From NCBI GenBank assembly GCA_029960065.1, contig JASCOF010000002.1, forward strand, positions 434,001 to 498,000: a DNA stretch of 64,000 nucleotides, in the 5' to 3' direction. This DNA comes from Flavobacteriaceae bacterium PS02336. Its GTDB lineage: Bacteria > Bacteroidota > Bacteroidia > Flavobacteriales > Flavobacteriaceae. Shown here in pieces: positions 45,792-54,269 of the stretch. Below the pieces are notes generated by a model, which worked only from the letters and a program-made list of their open reading frames with translations, had not been told where the DNA came from and did no database searches. The position numbers and the translations under genes were made by a program. Each line of letters starts with the position of its first letter. The stretch's first letter is position 1.

Positions 45792-45824
45792 GTTATATAC
45801 AATTCACTGAATTATTGTTACCCC
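45792..45824 (-). promoter_or_regulatory. ECF-type promoter A (small membrane protein)
   Basis: On the minus strand: GGGGTAACAA (45815-45824), 17 bases, TATAAC (45792-45797), preceded by AATTG. Predicted start near 45785, about 35 bases before the ATG at 45749. Confidence 0.65.
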
Positions 45825-45881
45825 TTGTTTTTGAAATTTTTTGAGAATCTTTTTTTAAATTAGCTGTTAAAACATTTTTCT

Positions 45882-46466
45882 ATGGATCAAAATAAAATTC
45901 ATCCTGACCAAAAATATATTGACGGACTTGCCGCAAATGATTCTGTAATTATTGAGATGATATACAAGAAGTATGCACCCAAAGTGGTTTTGTTTATTAC
46001 CAATAATTCAGGAGATAAAGATCAGGCGCAGGATGTGATTCAGGAAATTATGATTTTGCTTTTTAATCAGGCCAAAGCCAATAAACTTCAGTTGACTTGT
46101 CCGTTTGATGCTTATTTTTTCTTGTTATGTAAAAGACGCTGGCTGAACGAATTGAAAAAATCGTCGAACAAAGGGGTAACAATTTATGAGAATGTGGTAT
46201 CTAGTAATGAATCTGCACATGACCTAATTGCTCAAACAGAAGAGTTTGACGAAAAACAACAGCTTTTTGATACGATGTTTCAGAAACTCGGAGAGAAATG
46301 CCAAGAAGTTTTAAAGCTCAGTTTCAGTTTAAAATCGATGGAAGAAGTAGCCGAAAAACTCAATGTAACATATGGTTATGTTCGAAAAAAGAAATCATTA
46401 TGTGTTGGTCAGCTAACAGAGTGGATTCAGGAAGCAAAAAATTTTAAATCATTAAAAAACAATTAA
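45882..46466 (+). CDS. ECF-type sigma-70 family RNA polymerase sigma factor
   Basis: Alternative sigma factor of 194 residues with region 2 (IEMIYKKYAPKVVLFITNNS, near 25, and QDVIQEIMILLFNQ) and region 4 (CQEVLKLSFSLKSMEEVAEK, near 145, and LNVTYGYVRKKKSLCVGQLT). Regions 1.1 and 3 are absent, as in ECF factors. It is followed two bases later by a TPR protein with an anti-sigma-like N-terminus. Promoter elements of one novel design precede the genes on the opposite strand and are its likely targets. Confidence 0.93.
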   Translation: MDQNKIHPDQKYIDGLAANDSVIIEMIYKKYAPKVVLFITNNSGDKDQAQDVIQEIMILLFNQAKANKLQLTCPFDAYFFLLCKRRWLNELKKSSNKGVTIYENVVSSNESAHDLIAQTEEFDEKQQLFDTMFQKLGEKCQEVLKLSFSLKSMEEVAEKLNVTYGYVRKKKSLCVGQLTEWIQEAKNFKSLKNN

Positions 46467-46468
46467 TC

Positions 46469-47194
46469 ATGAACGAAGAACGCTATATCTTATTTGATCA
46501 ATACCTTCAAGGCGAACTAAACGTTGATGAAAGAAGTAATTTTGAGAAACAATTAAAAGAAGATCCAGAACTGGCTTCGGCTTTTGAGACTTTTAAAGAA
46601 ATGCATCTTCAATTAGAAAATAAATTTGGGCAAGAAACAGAACGAGAAGTTTTTAAAGAAAACCTAAACCGAATATCTGATAAATACTTCAACAACAAGA
46701 AAACCAAAGTAGTTTCGCTTAAACCGTGGTATTTCGCGGCAGCGGCATCTATAGTAATCATGTTCGGATTGTTTTTCTTTGACTATAAACATTATCCTAA
46801 TTTTGAAGATTACAATCATCCAGAAAGCGCTTATTTTACAGAAAGAGGTGTTTCTGAAGAAACTTTAAAACAAGCCGAGGATAATTTTAACGGAAAAAGA
46901 TATGAAAAAGCAGTGCCGCTTTTTGAAGCTATTTTAAAAGAAAATAATGCACCAGAAATTCAATATTTCTACGGTGTTTCCTTATTGCAGGTTGGTAAAT
47001 ATGTAAAAGCAGAAAATGTTTTTAAAGAATTAGAAGCTGGAAATTCTGTTTATAAAGAAAAGGCAAAATGGAACAGGGCTTTATCGAAATTGAAACAAGG
47101 AAAATACAAAGAATGTGAAGAAATTCTACAGACAATTTCTCAGGATTACGAAGATTATGATCAAGTAGAACAATTGCTGGAAGAGCTAAATTAA
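46469..47194 (+). CDS. Anti-sigma-like membrane protein with TPR domain
   Basis: Protein of 241 residues. The N-terminal cytoplasmic part (ILFDQYLQGELNVDERSNFE, then KQLKEDPELASAFETFKEMH) has the layout of anti-sigma factor domains seen beside ECF genes, without zinc ligands. A single membrane helix (WYFAAAASIVIMFGLFFF, near 95) and a periplasmic TPR-like domain (about 130-240) follow. The pair with the sigma factor is a classic operon: signal received in the periplasm, release of sigma inside. The assignment as anti-sigma is inferred from context and layout. Confidence 0.82.
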   Translation: MNEERYILFDQYLQGELNVDERSNFEKQLKEDPELASAFETFKEMHLQLENKFGQETEREVFKENLNRISDKYFNNKKTKVVSLKPWYFAAAASIVIMFGLFFFDYKHYPNFEDYNHPESAYFTERGVSEETLKQAEDNFNGKRYEKAVPLFEAILKENNAPEIQYFYGVSLLQVGKYVKAENVFKELEAGNSVYKEKAKWNRALSKLKQGKYKECEEILQTISQDYEDYDQVEQLLEELN

Positions 47195-47245
47195 CAGAAA
47201 ATAACACACAACAGCAAAAAAAATGCTGTCTTTACGTAAAACCTC

Positions 47246-47286
47246 AATCGAATTTGGAATTTTAGTTCTAAATTCGATTTTATTTT
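47246..47286 (+). terminator. Terminator of the sigma/anti-sigma operon
   Basis: Ten-base stem AATCGAATTT / AAATTCGATT around an AT-rich loop with a short inner stem, followed by T-rich sequence. It lies between the TPR gene (ends 47194) and the first S41 peptidase gene, so the peptidase pair is probably separately transcribed. Confidence 0.7.
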
Positions 47287-47334
47287 TATAAGAATTTGTC
47301 CCAAAACAATTTTTAAACTTAACTAAATCTATTA

Positions 47335-48996
47335 ATGCGAAAAATTACGTTATTGCTTTTTATAGTATTTTCTCAAACTATTTTCAGTGCATCTAAAATT
47401 ACTGAAACAGAAAAACTTACTGCAACTTGCAAAGTTTGGGGCTTTTTAAAATACTATCATCCAAAAGTTGCCGCTGGAGCGTTAAATTGGGACAATCAGC
47501 TTTTGGAGAAACTTCCTTTTATAGAAAAAGCAAAAACGAAAGAAGAATTTTCATTGATTTTAGAAAAATGGATTGATGATCTTGGACCAATAAAAGAAAT
47601 TGCACCAATTCCTGCACCAAAAGATGTAGAATATTTTGATAAAAACTTTGATTTAAGCTGGTTTAATAATAGTAAAGTATTTTCTAAAAAACTTTCGAAG
47701 AAATTAAAATTTATTGAAGAAAACAGGTTTCAAGGCAAGCAGTTTTATGTAGAAGGAATGGAAAATGTTGGAAATATCCATTTGATCAATGAAAGTAATC
47801 TAAATCCAGATTACAATGATACCAATTCTAAACTTCGAGTGATATTTATGTATTGGAATTTGATTGAGTATTTTTTTCCTTATAAATATCAAATGGATGA
47901 AAATTGGGATACAGCCTTAGAAAAAGTTATTCCACAGGTTATTGCATCTAAAGGGGATACGGAGTTTTTTATGGTAATGAAAAAATTAGCCTATAAACTA
48001 AACGACAGTCATGTTGAGTTTTTTATTTATCAATCGAGTACACCAAAAAAAGACTGGAGATTTTTTCCGGCAAACGGAAAAATAATTGATGAAAAATTGG
48101 TGGTTACAGAAATTTTGGGAGACAGTTTGGCTCAGGCTTATAATATTAAAATAGGAACTGAAGTTACCAAGATAGACCATAAAACAATAAACGAAATTGT
48201 TGCAGAAAATAGAGAATTAATTGGCGCTTCAAATGAGTCAAAGTATTTAGATAAATTGACAAGCAGATTTTTATCAAGTGAATCAGATACTGTTGAAGTA
48301 GAGTTTTTGGAAGATGGAAAATATGTTACAAAAACAATGTTTTGGGGTGATTATCATGATTCTCATAGAAATGAATTTAAAAAAGGAGCAAAGAAAAAGA
48401 AAGAAAAATTTAAGCTTTTAGAAGATAATGTAGGATACGTTGATATGGGTATTTTAAAACCTGAAAATGTTCCCGATATGATCAATATGATGAAATCTAC
48501 CAAAGCCATTGTTTTCGATTTAAGAAATTATCCAAAAGGAACTATTAGAGAAATTTCAGATTTTATAAATCCACAAGAAAAGACTTTTGCCATTTATACT
48601 GTTCCAGATTTAACTTATCCGGGAAGATTTAAATGGAGCGAAGGAAGCAAAAGCGGATTTGAAAATAAAGATAATTATAAAGGAAAGGTTGTTGTATTGA
48701 TTAACGAAAAAGCAATAAGCCACTCTGAATGGTCTGCCATGTGTTTTCAAGGTTCTGGAAATGCAACTTTAGTAGGAAGTCAGACCGCTGGAGCCGACGG
48801 AAATGTTTCTCAATTTTATTTTGAAGGATTTAGTACACTTATTTCTGGAATCGGAGTATTTTATCCAGACAAAAGAGAAACCCAAAGAATTGGCATTGTG
48901 CCAGATATTGAAGTAAAACCAACAATTGAAGGAATTAGAGCAGGAAAAGACGAAGTTTTAGACCGCGCTTTGCTTTTTCTTGAAACAGGAAAATAG
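47335..48996 (+). CDS. S41 family peptidase (copy 1)
   Basis: Exported serine protease of the C-terminal-processing-protease clan, 553 residues. A signal peptide (MRKITLLLFIVFSQTIFSAS) is followed by an N-terminal domain (ETEKLTATCKVWGFLKYYHP), a PDZ-like region (about 260-320) and the S41 catalytic domain (about 340-550). The nucleophile region is LINEKAISHSEWSAMCFQ (near 460), followed by GSQTAGADGNVS and GIVPDIEVKPT. A highly similar copy follows 35 bases downstream. Confidence 0.92.
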   Translation: MRKITLLLFIVFSQTIFSASKITETEKLTATCKVWGFLKYYHPKVAAGALNWDNQLLEKLPFIEKAKTKEEFSLILEKWIDDLGPIKEIAPIPAPKDVEYFDKNFDLSWFNNSKVFSKKLSKKLKFIEENRFQGKQFYVEGMENVGNIHLINESNLNPDYNDTNSKLRVIFMYWNLIEYFFPYKYQMDENWDTALEKVIPQVIASKGDTEFFMVMKKLAYKLNDSHVEFFIYQSSTPKKDWRFFPANGKIIDEKLVVTEILGDSLAQAYNIKIGTEVTKIDHKTINEIVAENRELIGASNESKYLDKLTSRFLSSESDTVEVEFLEDGKYVTKTMFWGDYHDSHRNEFKKGAKKKKEKFKLLEDNVGYVDMGILKPENVPDMINMMKSTKAIVFDLRNYPKGTIREISDFINPQEKTFAIYTVPDLTYPGRFKWSEGSKSGFENKDNYKGKVVVLINEKAISHSEWSAMCFQGSGNATLVGSQTAGADGNVSQFYFEGFSTLISGIGVFYPDKRETQRIGIVPDIEVKPTIEGIRAGKDEVLDRALLFLETGK

Positions 48997-49031
48997 TCCC
49001 AAACTATTACAAAATTTAAACCTAACATTTA

Positions 49032-50678
49032 ATGAAAAAAATTATACTATTTCTTTTTATTGTATTTTCTCAAAGCACTTTTAGCGCTGCTAAAATTACC
49101 GAAACCGAAAAGCTTTTTGCAACTTGTAAAGTATGGGGCTTTTTAAAATATTATCATCCAAAAATAGCTGGAGCAGAAGCAAATTGGGATAAACAGCTGT
49201 TGGAAAAATTACCTAAAATTGAAAAAGCACAAACCAAAGAAGAGTTTTCATTAATTCTAGAAAACTGGATTGATGATCTTGGACCAATACCAGAAATAGC
49301 ACCAATTGCTGTACCAAAAGATGTAAAGTTTTTTGATAAAAATTTCGATTTGAGCTGGTTTAATAATAAACTGTTTTCTAAAAAACTTTCGAAGAAATTA
49401 AAATTTATTGAAGAGAATAGATTTCAAAGTAGTGAAGAATTTGAATACGGTTTTGATGGTTTAAAATATGTAAAAAACTACTTCGATCTCGATTATACAA
49501 CTAAAGGTTCTCGTGTTCTAATGCTGTTTGGATATTGGAATTTAATCGAATATTATTTTCCGTATAAATATGTAATGGATCAAAAATGGGATCTGAGTTT
49601 AGAGCAGTCATTGCCGCTAATTGCAGATGCCAAAAGTGAGGCTGATTTTTATCTTGCATTAAAAAAACTGACTTCTAAGCTCAATGACAGCCATGTCAAC
49701 ACGCCAATATATGGAACCAAGGCGGCAGGGAGAGGATTAAATTATTTTCCAGCAACAGGTAAAATTATAGAGGAGAAATTGGTTATTACAGAGATTTTAG
49801 GTGATAGTCTTGCCGAAGCAGCTAATATTAAAATAGGAGATGTAATTACTAAAATAAATGACAAAACTGTAAAAGAAATCATTGAGGAAAATAGAGATCT
49901 AATCTGTGCTTCAAATGAAGCTAGCTTTTTAGACAAAGTAGTTCCTATTATTTTAAGAAGTGAATCTGAAAATGTTGCAGTTGAATTTTTAAAAGATGGT
50001 AAGTACGAGACAAAAACTATGTTTTGGTCTGATTATCATGATTCTCATCGAAATGAATTTAAAAAAGGTGCGATAAAACCAAAAGAAAAGTTTAAGGTTT
50101 TGGATAATAATATCGGTTATGTTGATATGGGAGCTATAAAACCCAGACATATTCCAGATATGATTAACGCCTTAAAATCGACAAAAGCAATCGTTTTTGA
50201 TATGAGAAATTATCCAAATGATACTTGGAAACAGATTTCAGACTTTTTAAATGCTGAAGAAAAGAAGTTTTGTGATTACACAGAACCGTATTTAAAATAT
50301 CCAGGAAGATATCAATGGGTTGATGGAAGAAAATGCGGATTTGATAACAAAGATCATTACAAAGGAAAAGTAATTGTATTGCTAAACGAAGATTCTATAA
50401 GCCAGTCTGAGTGGACAGCAATGTGTTTTCAAACAGCAGGTAATACCACAATTATAGGAAGTCAAACCGCAGGAACAGATGGAAATGCAATTGATATTGA
50501 TTTTAAAGGATATCATACTAGATATACGGGACTTGGCGTTTATTATCCTGACGGACGCGAAACACAAAGAATTGGCATAGTTCCTGATATTGAAGTAAAG
50601 CCAACAATCAAAGGCATTCAAGAAGGAAAAGACGAGGTTTTAGATCGTGCTTTATTATTTGTTGAAACAGGCAGATAA
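49032..50678 (+). CDS. S41 family peptidase (copy 2)
   Basis: Tandem paralogue of the preceding gene, 548 residues. The N-terminal 100 residues and the catalytic domain are nearly the same (signal peptide MKKIILFLFIVFSQSTFSAA; nucleophile region LLNEDSISQSEWTAMCFQ; GSQTAGTDGNA). The segment around residues 130-160 and the loop around 215-235 differ clearly, which suggests changed substrate recognition after duplication. The two copies are probably co-transcribed. Confidence 0.92.
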   Translation: MKKIILFLFIVFSQSTFSAAKITETEKLFATCKVWGFLKYYHPKIAGAEANWDKQLLEKLPKIEKAQTKEEFSLILENWIDDLGPIPEIAPIAVPKDVKFFDKNFDLSWFNNKLFSKKLSKKLKFIEENRFQSSEEFEYGFDGLKYVKNYFDLDYTTKGSRVLMLFGYWNLIEYYFPYKYVMDQKWDLSLEQSLPLIADAKSEADFYLALKKLTSKLNDSHVNTPIYGTKAAGRGLNYFPATGKIIEEKLVITEILGDSLAEAANIKIGDVITKINDKTVKEIIEENRDLICASNEASFLDKVVPIILRSESENVAVEFLKDGKYETKTMFWSDYHDSHRNEFKKGAIKPKEKFKVLDNNIGYVDMGAIKPRHIPDMINALKSTKAIVFDMRNYPNDTWKQISDFLNAEEKKFCDYTEPYLKYPGRYQWVDGRKCGFDNKDHYKGKVIVLLNEDSISQSEWTAMCFQTAGNTTIIGSQTAGTDGNAIDIDFKGYHTRYTGLGVYYPDGRETQRIGIVPDIEVKPTIKGIQEGKDEVLDRALLFVETGR

Positions 50679-50696
50679 TATTTATTACCTCAATTT

Positions 50697-50795
50697 GTCG
50701 ACTTGAGGAACGAAGGATCACACTAGTTGATCGTCAGAAAAAATGGGGGTTTTCTTTGCGAAACTACTTTTGAGATTCTTCGTTCCTTAGGGGGA
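50697..50795. repeat. GAGGAACGAAG inverted repeat
   Basis: Arms CTTGAGGAACGAAGGATC (50702-50719) and GATTCTTCGTTCCTTAG (50773-50789) enclose an AT-rich loop. It is a degenerate member of the GACGAAGGAGAAATC-type intergenic repeat family and may serve as the S41 operon terminator. Confidence 0.65.
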
Positions 50796-50876
50796 TAAAA
50801 TAATATAAAAAATCTTTTTTAGCAGCGGTTTCACGAAGTGAATCAATTAAATCCGCATCCCTTAATCTCTACAAAA

Positions 50877-50907
50877 TTGGTATTGTTTTAATATTGTCGT
50901 AATTTTG
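50877..50907 (+). promoter_or_regulatory. Promoter of the tatD-acyltransferase-ansA operon
   Basis: TTG (50877-50879), 20-base spacer and TAATTTTG (50900-50907) match TTG-N19/20-TAnnTTTG. The start would fall near 50914, a short leader before the TTG start codon at 50928. Confidence 0.6.
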
Positions 50908-50927
50908 ACAGCTTTAAATTTATACCA

Positions 50928-51707
50928 TTGAATTCAACACCAATTATTACCGATACGCACACGCACTTATATTCTGAAGAATTTGATCAGGATCGTGACG
51001 AAATGATACAGCGCGCAATCAACGCAGGAATTACCCGTTTTTTTATTCCGGCAATCGATGCCGCGGCGACACAATCTATGTACGATTTAGAAAAAAAATA
51101 TCCCGATAATGTCTTCTTAATGATGGGTTTGCATCCCACTTACGTGAAAGATAATTACCTGGAAGAATTAGCACATGTTGAAACCGAATTATCTAAAAGA
51201 AAGTTCTACGCTGTCGGCGAAATCGGGATCGATTTGTATTGGGATAAAACACATTTAAAAGAACAGCAGATTGCCTTTAAAAGACAAATTCAGCTGGCAA
51301 AAAAATACAAACTTCCAATCGTAATTCATTGCCGCGAAGCTTTTGATGAGATCTTCGAGGTTTTAGAAGAAGAAAAATCAGAAGATTTATTTGGGATTTT
51401 TCATTGTTTTTCCGGAACTTTAGAACAAGCTTTGCAAGCTATTTCCTATAATATGAAACTGGGAATTGGTGGAGTTGTTACTTTTAAGAACGGAAAAATC
51501 GATCAGTTTTTAAATCAAATCGATTTAAAACACATCGTTTTAGAGACAGATTCTCCGTATTTAGCTCCAATTCCATATAGAGGAAAACGAAATGAAAGCA
51601 GTTATTTAGTAAATGTAATTTCAAAACTGGCAGCTATTTATGAAGTTTCCGAAGATGAAATAGCAGCGATAACAACCCAGAATTCAAAGGACGTTTTTGG
51701 GATTTAA
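50928..51707 (+). CDS. tatD: TatD family metal-dependent hydrolase
   Basis: Metal-dependent hydrolase (putative DNase) of 259 residues with a TIM-barrel fold. Metal ligands are in TDTHTHLYSEEF (near 10), GLHPTYV, AVGEIGIDLYWD (near 95), IVIHCREAFDEI (near 130), FHCFSGT (near 155) and LETDSPYLAP (near 205), all typical of TatD. Translation appears to start at TTG (50928), because no in-frame ATG occurs before the first metal motif and the promoter lies just upstream. Confidence 0.92.
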   Translation: MNSTPIITDTHTHLYSEEFDQDRDEMIQRAINAGITRFFIPAIDAAATQSMYDLEKKYPDNVFLMMGLHPTYVKDNYLEELAHVETELSKRKFYAVGEIGIDLYWDKTHLKEQQIAFKRQIQLAKKYKLPIVIHCREAFDEIFEVLEEEKSEDLFGIFHCFSGTLEQALQAISYNMKLGIGGVVTFKNGKIDQFLNQIDLKHIVLETDSPYLAPIPYRGKRNESSYLVNVISKLAAIYEVSEDEIAAITTQNSKDVFGI

Positions 51708-51771
51708 TCTAATCGTTACTTTAATCTAATTTTTTTTTTGTTCTTTTGCCCACTTAAAATCAATATAAATA

Positions 51772-52908
51772 ATGCAGAAATTTGATGCCATTCGACCGTT
51801 TTATGATTCCGAAATAAATGAAGCACTTCATGCTGTGGTCAATCATCCTATGATGAAAACCATGATGAACTTTACTTTTCCGGAAGTAGAAGATGAGGTT
51901 TGGAAGGATCAATTAAAGAAAACACATTCGATTCGTGACTTTCAATGCAACTTTATTTATAACACCATACAAAAGGTTTTAGAGAAAAGTTCTGAAGGTT
52001 TAACGACTTCAGGTTTTGAAAAACTGGAACCAAATACTTCTTATTTGTTTATTTCCAATCATAGAGATATTCTTTTAGATACAACATTATTAAATGTTTG
52101 TTTGTTTGAACATGGTTTAGTTATGACAGCTTCAGCAATTGGAGATAATTTAGTAAAGAAAGCTTTCTTGGCAACTTTAGCTAAGTTAAATCGAAACTTT
52201 TTGGTTTTAAGAGGTTTAACGCCTCGTGAAATGCTGCAAAGTTCTAAGTTATTGTCTGAATATATGGGGCAGTTACTGCTTCGCGAAAACCGTTCGGTTT
52301 GGATTGCTCAGAGAGAAGGAAGAACAAAAGACGGAAACGATGAAACCAATCCAGGCGTTTTAAAAATGATTGGAATGGGTTCTGATGAAGAAAACTTAAT
52401 GGATTATTTTAAGAAATTGAAAATCGTTCCGGTTTCTATTTCGTACGAATATGATCCAACAGATGTTTTGAAAATGCCGCAATTAATGGCAGAAGCAAAC
52501 AACGAAGTTTACGTAAAAGATAAAAACGAGGATTTCATGACCATTTTAAGTGGTATTATGGGAACTAAAAAAAGAATACACATTTCTGTTGGCGATGTTT
52601 TGGATACAGAAATCGATCAGATTGTAGCTGAAAATGACAATGCGAACAAGCAGGTTCAGGCTTTAGCACAAACTATTGATGATGTTATCTTAAAGAATTA
52701 CCAATTATGGCCGACTAATTTTATTGCTTACGATATTTTAAACGAAACAAACCGATTTGCTGACAAGTATAAAGAGAGCGAAAAATCGCTTTTTGAGCGT
52801 CGTTTAGAAATGCGTATCGGAAGCGATAATCCTGTGACAAGACAAGGATTTTTGGCAATGTATGCCAATCCGGTTGTCAATAAATTAAAATACCAAGATG
52901 TCATCTAA
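51772..52908 (+). CDS. Glycerolipid acyltransferase (PlsC-like)
   Basis: Membrane-associated acyltransferase of 378 residues, which should acylate a glycerol-phosphate or related lipid. The catalytic block is LFISNHRDILLDTTLL (near 90). The His-Asp spacing is one longer than the usual HX4D, as in a recognised Bacteroidota subgroup (from memory). A second conserved block is SVWIAQREGRTKDGND (near 180). No clear multi-pass membrane pattern. The gene overlaps ansA by 11 bases. Confidence 0.85.
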   Translation: MQKFDAIRPFYDSEINEALHAVVNHPMMKTMMNFTFPEVEDEVWKDQLKKTHSIRDFQCNFIYNTIQKVLEKSSEGLTTSGFEKLEPNTSYLFISNHRDILLDTTLLNVCLFEHGLVMTASAIGDNLVKKAFLATLAKLNRNFLVLRGLTPREMLQSSKLLSEYMGQLLLRENRSVWIAQREGRTKDGNDETNPGVLKMIGMGSDEENLMDYFKKLKIVPVSISYEYDPTDVLKMPQLMAEANNEVYVKDKNEDFMTILSGIMGTKKRIHISVGDVLDTEIDQIVAENDNANKQVQALAQTIDDVILKNYQLWPTNFIAYDILNETNRFADKYKESEKSLFERRLEMRIGSDNPVTRQGFLAMYANPVVNKLKYQDVI

Positions 52909-53926
52909 AGCTAAAATACTGCTGATATATACCGGAGGAACCATCGGTATGAGCAAAGATTTTGAAACTGGAGCTTTGAAAGCATTCAATTTTAGTAAAT
53001 TAATTCAGAAGATTCCAGAAATCAAACAATTGGACTGTGAAATAGAATCGATTTCATTTGAACATCCAATTGATTCTTCCAATATGAATCCCGAAATGTG
53101 GACCAAAATTGCCACGATTATAGAGGATAGTTACAGTGCTTTCGACGGATTTGTGGTTTTACATGGGTCAGATACGATGTCCTATTCGGCTTCTGCTTTG
53201 AGTTTTATGCTGGAGAATTTGGCGAAACCTGTTGTATTTACAGGCTCTCAATTACCAATTGGTGATTTGCGTACCGATGCAAAGGAAAATCTGATTACAG
53301 CGATTCAGATTGCTTCTCTTTTAGAAGACGGAAAGCCCGTTATTACAGAGGTTTGTCTGTATTTTGAATATAAATTATACCGAGGAAACCGAACTTCAAA
53401 AGTAAATGCAGAACATTTTAGAGCTTTTACGGCTCCAAATTATCCAGAATTGGTAGAATCTGGAGTTCACTTAAAATTAAACAAACATTTATTTCTTCCC
53501 ATAAATAAAGACGCAAAACTGATTGTTCATAAGAATTTAAACAATCACGTTGCGATCATAAAAATGTTCCCGGGAATGAGTGAAATCGTTCTGGCATCAA
53601 TTCTTGCCACAAAAGGTTTGAGAGGAATTATCCTTGAAACCTACGGCTCAGGAAATGCACCAACAGAAGATTGGTTTTTAAATCTAATTGAAAAAGCGAT
53701 CCAATCTGGAATGCACATCGTAAATGTAACCCAGTGTTCGGGCGGAAGTGTCAACATGGGACAATACGAAACCAGTATAGCTTTAAAATCACTCGGCGTT
53801 ATTTCTGGAAAAGACATTACTACAGAAGCTGCCATTACCAAATTAATGTATCTGTTAGGACATAATATTCCGCAAAACGGTTTTAAAGAGATTTTTGAAA
53901 CTGCGCTTCGTGGGGAAATATCTTAG
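52898..53926 (+). CDS. ansA: L-asparaginase, type I
   Basis: Cytoplasmic asparaginase hydrolysing asparagine to aspartate and ammonia, 342 residues, no signal peptide. The first active-site threonine is in LLIYTGGTIGMSKD (near 12), the second catalytic region in VVLHGSDTMSYSASAL (near 90), where the usual TDT reads SDT. The catalytic lysine region is near GLRGIILETYGSGNAP. Its ATG lies inside the 3' end of the acyltransferase gene, so expression is translationally coupled. Confidence 0.93.
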   Translation: MSSKAKILLIYTGGTIGMSKDFETGALKAFNFSKLIQKIPEIKQLDCEIESISFEHPIDSSNMNPEMWTKIATIIEDSYSAFDGFVVLHGSDTMSYSASALSFMLENLAKPVVFTGSQLPIGDLRTDAKENLITAIQIASLLEDGKPVITEVCLYFEYKLYRGNRTSKVNAEHFRAFTAPNYPELVESGVHLKLNKHLFLPINKDAKLIVHKNLNNHVAIIKMFPGMSEIVLASILATKGLRGIILETYGSGNAPTEDWFLNLIEKAIQSGMHIVNVTQCSGGSVNMGQYETSIALKSLGVISGKDITTEAAITKLMYLLGHNIPQNGFKEIFETALRGEIS

Positions 53927-53997
53927 ATTTAAATTACAATATTTTTTAAAGGAAACTCCAATAAAAAAAATCCAAATTCCAATTTACTTGCGGTAAG

Positions 53998-54030
53998 AAC
54001 TTTGTCAAAGTTTAAAACTTTGACAAAGTT
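53998..54030. repeat. AACTTTGTCAAAG palindrome
   Basis: Perfect inverted repeat with 16-base arms AACTTTGTCAAAGTTT and its complement, one base apart. It is one of three different palindrome families packed into the 343-base gap between ansA and the MFS gene. Confidence 0.8.
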
Positions 54031-54047
54031 GATCAGCGTACATGACT

Positions 54048-54087
54048 AAACCCGACAGGTTTTTAAAACCTGTCGGGTTTGTTTTTT
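54048..54087 (+). terminator. Palindromic terminator after ansA
   Basis: Arms AAACCCGACAGGTTTT and AAAACCTGTCGGGTTT with a one-base centre, then GTTTTTT. It acts as a strong hairpin terminator and is also a repeat family seen across Flavobacterium genomes (from memory). Confidence 0.75.
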
Positions 54088-54109
54088 AGTGAATTAAACA
54101 GTTCAGTTT

Positions 54110-54210
54110 GTCATTTCGACCGAAGAGAGAAATCACACTCGATGATCAACAAAGATTGTCGATTTTGTTTGCGGAATTTCTAGTGTGATTTCTCCTTACG
54201 TCAAAATGAC
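54110..54210. repeat. GTCATTTCGAC long inverted repeat
   Basis: A roughly 100-base imperfect inverted repeat. GTCATTTCGAC (54110-54120) and GAGAGAAATCACAC lead into the loop; GTGTGATTTCTCC and CGTCAAAATGAC (to 54210) close it. Family resemblance to the GACGAAGGAGAAATCACAC element of Bacteroidota. A short reading frame through it is rejected as a gene. Confidence 0.75.
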
Positions 54211-54269
54211 AAGATTATGGATAGTTGGATTTGGAATTTGTATTTCCTTTTTTGGAATTTGGAATTTTT

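Noticed and set aside
46173..46205. GGGGTAACAA on the plus strand inside the sigma gene, as a fourth ECF promoter
   Set aside because: The sequence 17 bases on is TCTAGT, not TWTAAC, and the site lies in coding sequence. It may be chance or a weak internal promoter.
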